This document shows, piece by piece, positions 32,784 to 39,678 of a stretch of 39,678 nt of DNA; within the stretch, counting starts at the first letter, position 1, and each line of letters opens with the position of its first letter. A program made the translations under genes and the position numbers. Under the pieces are notes generated by a model. That model was not told the origin of the DNA, ran no database searches, and was given only the letters and a program-made list of their open reading frames with translations. The stretch is from an uncultured Armatimonadota bacterium. GTDB lineage: Bacteria > Armatimonadota > Fimbriimonadia > Fimbriimonadales > GBS-DC. The DNA is taken from the NCBI GenBank assembly GCA_937139515.1, contig CAKZQI010000299.1, forward strand, positions 1 through 39,678, read 5' to 3'.

Positions 32784-33719
32784 ATGAGCCAAATTTCACC
32801 TGATGAACGCGCGAAGCGTCGTGCCAGCACGATTTCACTGTTTTACAACCTGTTAGCAACGACCATCAAACTGGTGGGCGCGGTGTTGACAGGTTCAGTA
32901 AGCCTGCTTAGCGAGGCGCTCCACTCGGCGACCGATGTGGTGGCGTCGCTGTTTGCCTATATTGGGGTGCGGGTCGGTTCAGTGCCCCCCGACGAGAACC
33001 ATCCCTACGGACACGGCAAGGTGGAAACGCTTGCGGGGTTCGGCGAGTCGGTGCTTCTTATTTTGATAGTATTCTACTTATTGTTTGAGGGGGTGCGTCG
33101 CCTCTTTCAAGGGAGCGAGTTGGCAAGCTTGGAAGTCGGGATGGGCGTGATGCTTTTTTCTACGATTACGAGCTTGATAGTGGGGCTGTATGTTTCTAAA
33201 GTGGGCAAGCGGACGCGCTCGTTGGCGCTCCAGTCAAACGGTCAGCACCTGATGATTGATTTCTGGACGAGCGCAGGGCTGGTGGTGGCGCTGGGAGTGA
33301 TGCGGTTCACGGGGTGGCTATGGATTGACGCGGTTTTGGCAATCGCGATTGCGCTGTGGCTCCTGCGGGGGGCTTACCGTTTGGCCCATCAGGCGTTCCA
33401 CGAGTTGATAGACCACTGTCTGCCCGAATCAGAAATCGCCCAGATTGACACGATATTGCGGGGAATGCCGGGCGTGCTGAGCTATCACCAGTTGCGCACG
33501 CGCCGTTCGGGAGCGATGCGCTATATTGACCTGCATATCGTGGTTCCAAGCGATTGGAACCTCGAAACGGCGCATAAAGTGGCAGACCAGTTGGAGAAGC
33601 AGATAGAGAGCGTGCTTGCGCCTGCGCAGTGCGTCATCCATGTAGACCCCTATGACCCTGAGCGTGCGAATGAGCGCCGAATAGCGATTGCCAGCAGTTG
33701 GGAACGACAAACCCCTTGA
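32784..33719 (+). CDS. Cation diffusion facilitator metal exporter
   Basis: This 311-residue protein is a CDF antiporter that exports divalent metals (Zn, Fe, Mn, Cd or Co) from the cytoplasm. Six membrane segments are visible in the first 215 residues. The transport site appears as SEALHSATD (His47 and Asp51) in helix 2 and SNGQHLMIDFWTS in helix 5. HPYGHGKVE (73-81) is the family signature. The C-terminal cytoplasmic domain from about 215 has the ferredoxin-like fold segment GVLSYHQLRTRRSGAMRYIDLHIVV and ends near HVDPYDPE. The His/Asp pattern in helices 2 and 5 does not settle metal preference. The ATG lacks a ribosome site; TATGAT and TATAGC lie 9-20 nt upstream. Its stop codon lies inside the promoter of the str operon. 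Confidence 0.93.
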   Translation: MSQISPDERAKRRASTISLFYNLLATTIKLVGAVLTGSVSLLSEALHSATDVVASLFAYIGVRVGSVPPDENHPYGHGKVETLAGFGESVLLILIVFYLLFEGVRRLFQGSELASLEVGMGVMLFSTITSLIVGLYVSKVGKRTRSLALQSNGQHLMIDFWTSAGLVVALGVMRFTGWLWIDAVLAIAIALWLLRGAYRLAHQAFHELIDHCLPESEIAQIDTILRGMPGVLSYHQLRTRRSGAMRYIDLHIVVPSDWNLETAHKVADQLEKQIESVLAPAQCVIHVDPYDPERANERRIAIASSWERQTP

Positions 33720-33745
33720 CTTTTTTGTAGTGGATTGGCTATAAT
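33716..33745 (+). promoter_or_regulatory. Strong sigma-70-type promoter of the str/S10 operon
   Basis: TTGACT at 33716-33721 and TATAAT at 33740-33745 are separated by 18 nt. Both boxes are at or near consensus, the best promoter in the window. The -35 box overlaps the stop codon of the CDF exporter. Expected transcription start is about 33752, giving a leader of about 225 nt before rpsL. Confidence 0.88.
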
Positions 33746-33751
33746 ATACTC

Positions 33752-33978
33752 CGCTGGGGCGTAGCCTCTTTTGGGGCTATGCTGGAGGTTCATCTGCACA
33801 ATGAACCGGGCTAACATCACGGAGCGTGGAACCACACGCAGGAAGAGGTTTGCGAGGCGACACCGGTACTGGTGTTGCGAACGCGTCTGAGTGCGCCCTA
33901 CAAGGGCGCGAAACGAAGCCTCTCCCCTGCGCGTGAGAGGCTTCTTTTTACGCTCCAGCAACAAAGGATGGAGGCACT
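33752..33978 (+). ncRNA. Structured rpsL leader RNA (candidate cis-regulator or processed small RNA)
   Basis: The 227-nt stretch encodes no protein but folds by eye into six consecutive hairpins: 33759-33782 (8 bp), 33787-33807 (7 bp, GGTTCAT/ATGAACC), 33824-33839 (5 bp, GCGTG/CACGC), 33857-33878 (8 bp, one G-U), 33893-33909 (7 bp, triloop ACA) and 33916-33943 (9 bp) followed by CTTTTT. The last is a textbook intrinsic terminator placed before the ribosome site of rpsL, so this may be an attenuator. The 5' segment AGCCTCTT (33763-33770) can pair with GAGAGGCT (33935-33942), the right arm of the terminator, giving a possible mutually exclusive fold. A ribosomal protein or another signal might choose between folds. 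Alternatively this is a stand-alone small RNA with its own terminator. No known Rfam family was recognised. Confidence 0.6.
33916..33949 (+). terminator. Intrinsic terminator/attenuator in the rpsL leader
   Basis: AAGCCTCTC (33916-33924) pairs perfectly with GAGAGGCTT (33935-33943) around a 10-nt loop, followed by CTTTTT. It lies 29 nt before the rpsL start and well after the strong promoter. If fully active it would silence the whole ribosomal operon, so regulated read-through is likely. Confidence 0.75.
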
Positions 33979-34395
33979 ATGCCAACGATTAACCAACTGG
34001 TACGGAAGGGTCGTAAACCGAAGGTGAAGAAGACGAAGTCGCCCGCGTTGCAGGCGTGTCCTCAGCGACGGGGCGTCTGTACGATTGTGCGCACGATGAC
34101 GCCGAAGAAGCCGAACTCGGCACTTCGTAAAGTGGCGCGTGTACGCCTCACGAACGGCATCGAAATCACCGCCTACATTCCGGGTATCGGACACAACCTG
34201 CAGGAGCACTCGGTGGTGCTGGTACGCGGGGGGCGTGTGAAGGATTTGCCAGGCGTGCGCTACCACATCGTTCGGGGCACGCTGGACTGTGCAGGCATTG
34301 AGAACCAGCCGACGACCCGTAACCAAGACCGGCGCATGCAGGGTCGCTCCAAGTACGGCTCCAAGCGCCCCAAAGCTGCAAAAGCCAAGAAGTAA
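33979..34395 (+). CDS. rpsL: 30S ribosomal protein S12
   Basis: This 138-residue protein sits at the decoding centre of the small subunit and affects accuracy and streptomycin response. It begins [13 protein letters not shown] and contains [20 protein letters not shown] (with the lysine equivalent to E. coli K42) and [18 protein letters not shown] (with the lysine equivalent to K87 and the aspartate that is often methylthiolated). These are the streptomycin-sensitive residues. A Lys/Ala-rich tail of some ten residues extends the C-terminus. GGAGG at 33970-33974 fixes the start. It is first in the operon rpsL-rpsG-fusA-tuf and is not preceded by rpoC, unlike the usual order. Confidence 0.98.
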   Translation: MPTINQLVRKGRKPKVKKTKSPALQACPQRRGVCTIVRTMTPKKPNSALRKVARVRLTNGIEITAYIPGIGHNLQEHSVVLVRGGRVKDLPGVRYHIVRGTLDCAGIENQPTTRNQDRRMQGRSKYGSKRPKAAKAKK

Positions 34396-34408
34396 GAGGT
34401 GAAACGAT

Positions 34409-34882
34409 ATGCCGCGTAAAGGTGCTGTACCGAAGCGAGTGGTGTTGCCTGACCCTGTGTACAACAGCGAGTTGGTCGCACGGTTCATCAACCGCATGAT
34501 GATGGGCGGGAAGAAGGCGGTTGCCGAGCAGGTGTTTTATCAGGCGATGGAGATTATTGAGAAGAAGACGGGTCAGCCCGCCTTAGAGGTGTTCCAGCAG
34601 GCGATAGAGAATGTGGCGCCCCAAGTGGAGGTGCGCCCGCGCCGTGTCGGCGGTCAAACCTATCAGGTGCCGATGGAAGTGCGCCCTGAACGGCGTCGCT
34701 CGTTGGCGTTGCGCTGGATTGTGTCGTCGCTCCAGCGTAAGAAGACGGGGCGTCCGGCTCACGAACGGCTCGCCCAAGAGATTTTGGATGCTTATAATAA
34801 GACGGGGGGCGCCTACAAGAAGCGCGAGGATACCCACCGTATGGCTGAGGCGAACCGCGCCTTTGCCCACTATCGCTGGTAA
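34409..34882 (+). CDS. rpsG: 30S ribosomal protein S7
   Basis: This 157-residue primary binding protein of the 16S rRNA 3' domain lies in the head, near the E site. The sequence starts [31 protein letters not shown] and contains [28 protein letters not shown] and [15 protein letters not shown]-type C-terminal sequence ([21 protein letters not shown]). The length is standard. It begins 13 nt after rpsL, with a GAGGTGA ribosome site, and precedes fusA by 17 nt. Confidence 0.98.
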   Translation: MPRKGAVPKRVVLPDPVYNSELVARFINRMMMGGKKAVAEQVFYQAMEIIEKKTGQPALEVFQQAIENVAPQVEVRPRRVGGQTYQVPMEVRPERRRSLALRWIVSSLQRKKTGRPAHERLAQEILDAYNKTGGAYKKREDTHRMAEANRAFAHYRW

Positions 34883-34899
34883 ATAGGAGGCAAATAGAG

Positions 34900-36993
<2,094 letters not shown>

Positions 36994-37013
36994 GATAGAG
37001 GAGGACAATAACA

Positions 37014-38231
<1,218 letters not shown>

Positions 38232-38244
38232 GCCAAACAAAGTG

Positions 38245-38280
38245 AGGTAGGGGGTATGCTATACTCCCTACCTTGATTTT
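38245..38280 (+). terminator. 12-bp hairpin between tuf and rpsJ, with an embedded -10-like box
   Basis: GGTAGGGGGTAT (38246-38257) pairs with ATACTCCCTACC (38261-38272) around the triloop GCT with one G-U pair. TTGATTTT follows, a poor T-tract, so the structure may be a partial terminator or an mRNA processing and stability element. TATACT at 38260-38265 inside it resembles a -10 box, with no clear -35, and could feed a start for the S10 genes. GGAGGAG of rpsJ follows 9 nt after the stem. Confidence 0.5.
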
Positions 38281-38293
38281 GGAGGAGAGGACA

Positions 38294-38602
38294 ATGAAAC
38301 GCGACAAAATCAGGATACGCTTGAGAGCGTACGACCACCGAGTGCTGGACCAGTCGGTCAAGCGAATCGTGGAACAGGTTCAGAACACGGGCGCGCGGGT
38401 GCGCGGTCCAGTGCCGTTGCCGACCGATATCCGACGCTTCTGTGTCATTCGTGGTCCGCATATTGACAAGATTGGGATGGAGCACTTTGAAATCCGCACG
38501 CACAAGCGCCTCATCGATATCCTGGAACCGAACAACCGTACGATAGATGCACTGATGCGATTGGATTTGCCCAGCGGCGTGGATATAGAAATCAAGCTGT
38601 AG
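38294..38602 (+). CDS. rpsJ: 30S ribosomal protein S10
   Basis: This 102-residue protein is part of the 30S head and, as NusE, of antitermination complexes with NusB. The sequence starts [28 protein letters not shown] and contains [24 protein letters not shown] and [35 protein letters not shown] 38294 is chosen over the TTG at 38273 because GGAGGAG (38281-38287) lies 6 nt upstream and the length then matches the family. It leads the S10 group rpsJ-rplC-rplD and is separated from tuf by the hairpin. Confidence 0.97.
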   Translation: MKRDKIRIRLRAYDHRVLDQSVKRIVEQVQNTGARVRGPVPLPTDIRRFCVIRGPHIDKIGMEHFEIRTHKRLIDILEPNNRTIDALMRLDLPSGVDIEIKL

Positions 38603-38616
38603 GGAGGAAGTAAGTA

Positions 38617-39504
38617 ATGAACGAAGAGAAACAACAACCAGAAGAGACACCTCAGACCGACCAACCCGTTTCAGAAGCGCCCTCTCAGGAGCCAGTGGCG
38701 GAGGCGAGTGCGACGACGCCGAGCGAGGAGACGGTCGCTGAGGTATCTGCCGAGCCTGCCGAGGAGACTTCTGCAGAGTCTGTGGAGGCGAGCGCTGAGG
38801 CAGAGTCTGCAGAGGAAGCGGTGGCATCTGCTGCACCGGCGCCTGCACCTGCTCCGAAAAAGCGGGATCTTCCTCCGCCCCCGAAGCTGAAGGGGCTAAT
38901 CGGGCGTAAACTGGGCATGACCCACATCTTTGATGAGCAGGGACGCATGGTGCCTGTCACGGTGATAGAGCTCGGTCCATGCTATGTGGTTCAGGTGCGC
39001 ACGCCCGAACGCGATGGCTACCACGCAGCGCAGATTGGCTTCGGGAAGATGAAGACCCAGCGCTCCAACAAGCCCTATCGGGGGATTTTCAAGCAGGCAG
39101 AATTAGACCGACCGCTTGCCCACCTGAAGGAGTTTGCGGTGTTGGAGGGCGAAGCCGTCAGTGGACAGGAGGTGCGCGCCGAGCATGTGTTTGAGGCTGG
39201 CGAAACTGTGAAGGTCACCGGCACCTCAAAGGGTAAGGGCTTTGCCGGCGTGGTGAAACGCTATCGGTTCGCAGGCGGTCCGAAGACCCATGGCTCCATG
39301 ACCCACCGACGCCGACTATCCAGCGGTGCGACCGGTCCCCAGCGCGTGTTCAAGGGGATGCGCATGGCGGGACGAATGGGCGGCGATAGAGTGACCACTC
39401 GTGGGCTGACGATTGTGGCGGTTCAACCTGAGACCAATCGCGTGCTCATCAAAGGCGCGGTACCGGGTGGGCGTGGCTCTATCGTGTATGTGCAGAAACA
39501 GTAG
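38617..39504 (+). CDS. rplC: 50S ribosomal protein L3 with a long acidic N-terminal extension
   Basis: The protein has 295 residues against about 205-215 in most bacteria. The canonical body begins at about residue 91 (LKGLIGRKLGMTHIFDEQG) and shows KVTGTSKGKGFAGVVKRY, GPKTHGSMTHRR, SGATGPQRVFKGMRMAGRMG and VLIKGAVPGGRGS, so L3 itself is complete. L3 reaches the peptidyl-transferase centre and starts 50S assembly. Residues 1-80 are Glu/Ala/Ser/Pro-rich with about 20 acidic residues and only one lysine, followed by a KKRD and proline-rich hinge. The extension is probably real: GGGAGG (38602-38607) sits ahead of ATG 38617, and no convincing start occurs near the canonical position. Its role is unknown. 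Confidence 0.96.
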   Translation: MNEEKQQPEETPQTDQPVSEAPSQEPVAEASATTPSEETVAEVSAEPAEETSAESVEASAEAESAEEAVASAAPAPAPAPKKRDLPPPPKLKGLIGRKLGMTHIFDEQGRMVPVTVIELGPCYVVQVRTPERDGYHAAQIGFGKMKTQRSNKPYRGIFKQAELDRPLAHLKEFAVLEGEAVSGQEVRAEHVFEAGETVKVTGTSKGKGFAGVVKRYRFAGGPKTHGSMTHRRRLSSGATGPQRVFKGMRMAGRMGGDRVTTRGLTIVAVQPETNRVLIKGAVPGGRGSIVYVQKQ

Positions 39505-39515
39505 AGGTGAGAACG

Positions 39516-39678
39516 ATGCCGAAAGTAAGACTTTATGACTCGCAAGGGCAATCCAAGGGCGAGCTGGAACTGAATGAGAAGCTGTTCGGCTCGGACAAAG
39601 CCACCACGGTTCACCGAGCGGTCGTCGCGGAGTTGGCGCACCAGCGTCAGGGTACCCATGACACCAAGACGCGTTCCG
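39516..39678 (+). CDS. rplD: 50S ribosomal protein L4, 3' end beyond the window
   Basis: The first 54 residues are visible: MPKVRLYDSQGQSKGEL, NEKLFGSDKATTVHRAVVAE and LAHQRQGTHDTKTRS. These match the start of L4, which lines the peptide exit tunnel and in several bacteria represses the S10 operon. It begins 11 nt after rplC with AGGTGAG as ribosome site. The rest lies outside the window. Confidence 0.93.
   Translation, partial: MPKVRLYDSQGQSKGELELNEKLFGSDKATTVHRAVVAELAHQRQGTHDTKTRS

Noticed and set aside
38273-38293. TTG start for S10 seven codons upstream
   Set aside because: It lies in the tuf-rpsJ hairpin and would include the ribosome site; ATG 38294 has a well-placed GGAGGAG.

Overview
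The window is bacterial chromosomal DNA of roughly 58-60% G+C (estimated by eye), densely packed with genes on both strands. The best guess for the source is a member of Armatimonadota or a neighbouring deep-branching, possibly thermophilic phylum. That is inference from gene style: giant PQQ-propeller and golvesin-like secreted proteins, an OPT-like DUF6785-type membrane protein, and unusual neighbourhoods around conserved genes. No taxonomic marker was compared with a database.

Region 1 (1-12961, + strand) is one apparent operon of three very large secreted or surface beta-rich proteins. The first is cut by the window edge and resembles DUF4900/pilus-associated proteins. The second joins an amidotransferase-like fold to beta-propeller repeats. 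The third combines golvesin-like modules, a PQQ-type propeller and a sialidase-like propeller. Region 2 (13125-17024, - strand) holds a double-VWA membrane protein followed by aldose 1-epimerase. Region 3 (17063-19127, + strand) is ribBA overlapping dapD, that is, riboflavin and lysine/diaminopimelate synthesis. An AT-rich patch with a frameshifted small membrane gene and a tRNA-Ser(UGA) follow on the - strand.

Region 4 (19552-24334, - strand) reads, in transcription order, long-chain acyl-CoA synthetase, rpsP, KH protein, rimM, TPM-domain protein and LemA-like protein. Region 5 (24531-28880) has an OPT-like transporter converging on a tightly overlapped trio: M20 peptidase, CBS protein and SAM hydroxide adenosyltransferase. 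Region 6 (28924-33719) has an Rhs remnant, a photolyase, a membrane histidine kinase and a CDF metal exporter. Region 7 (33716-39678, + strand) is the str operon running into the S10 operon: rpsL, rpsG, fusA, tuf, rpsJ, rplC, rplD (cut). It has a near-consensus sigma-70 promoter and a leader of about 225 nt with a chain of hairpins ending in an intrinsic terminator just before rpsL.

The most interesting observations are the structured, attenuator-bearing rpsL leader, a roughly 90-residue acidic N-terminal extension on ribosomal protein L3, the giant secreted-protein operon, and an abrupt codon-usage switch inside tuf. I saw no CRISPR array, prophage or intact insertion sequence.
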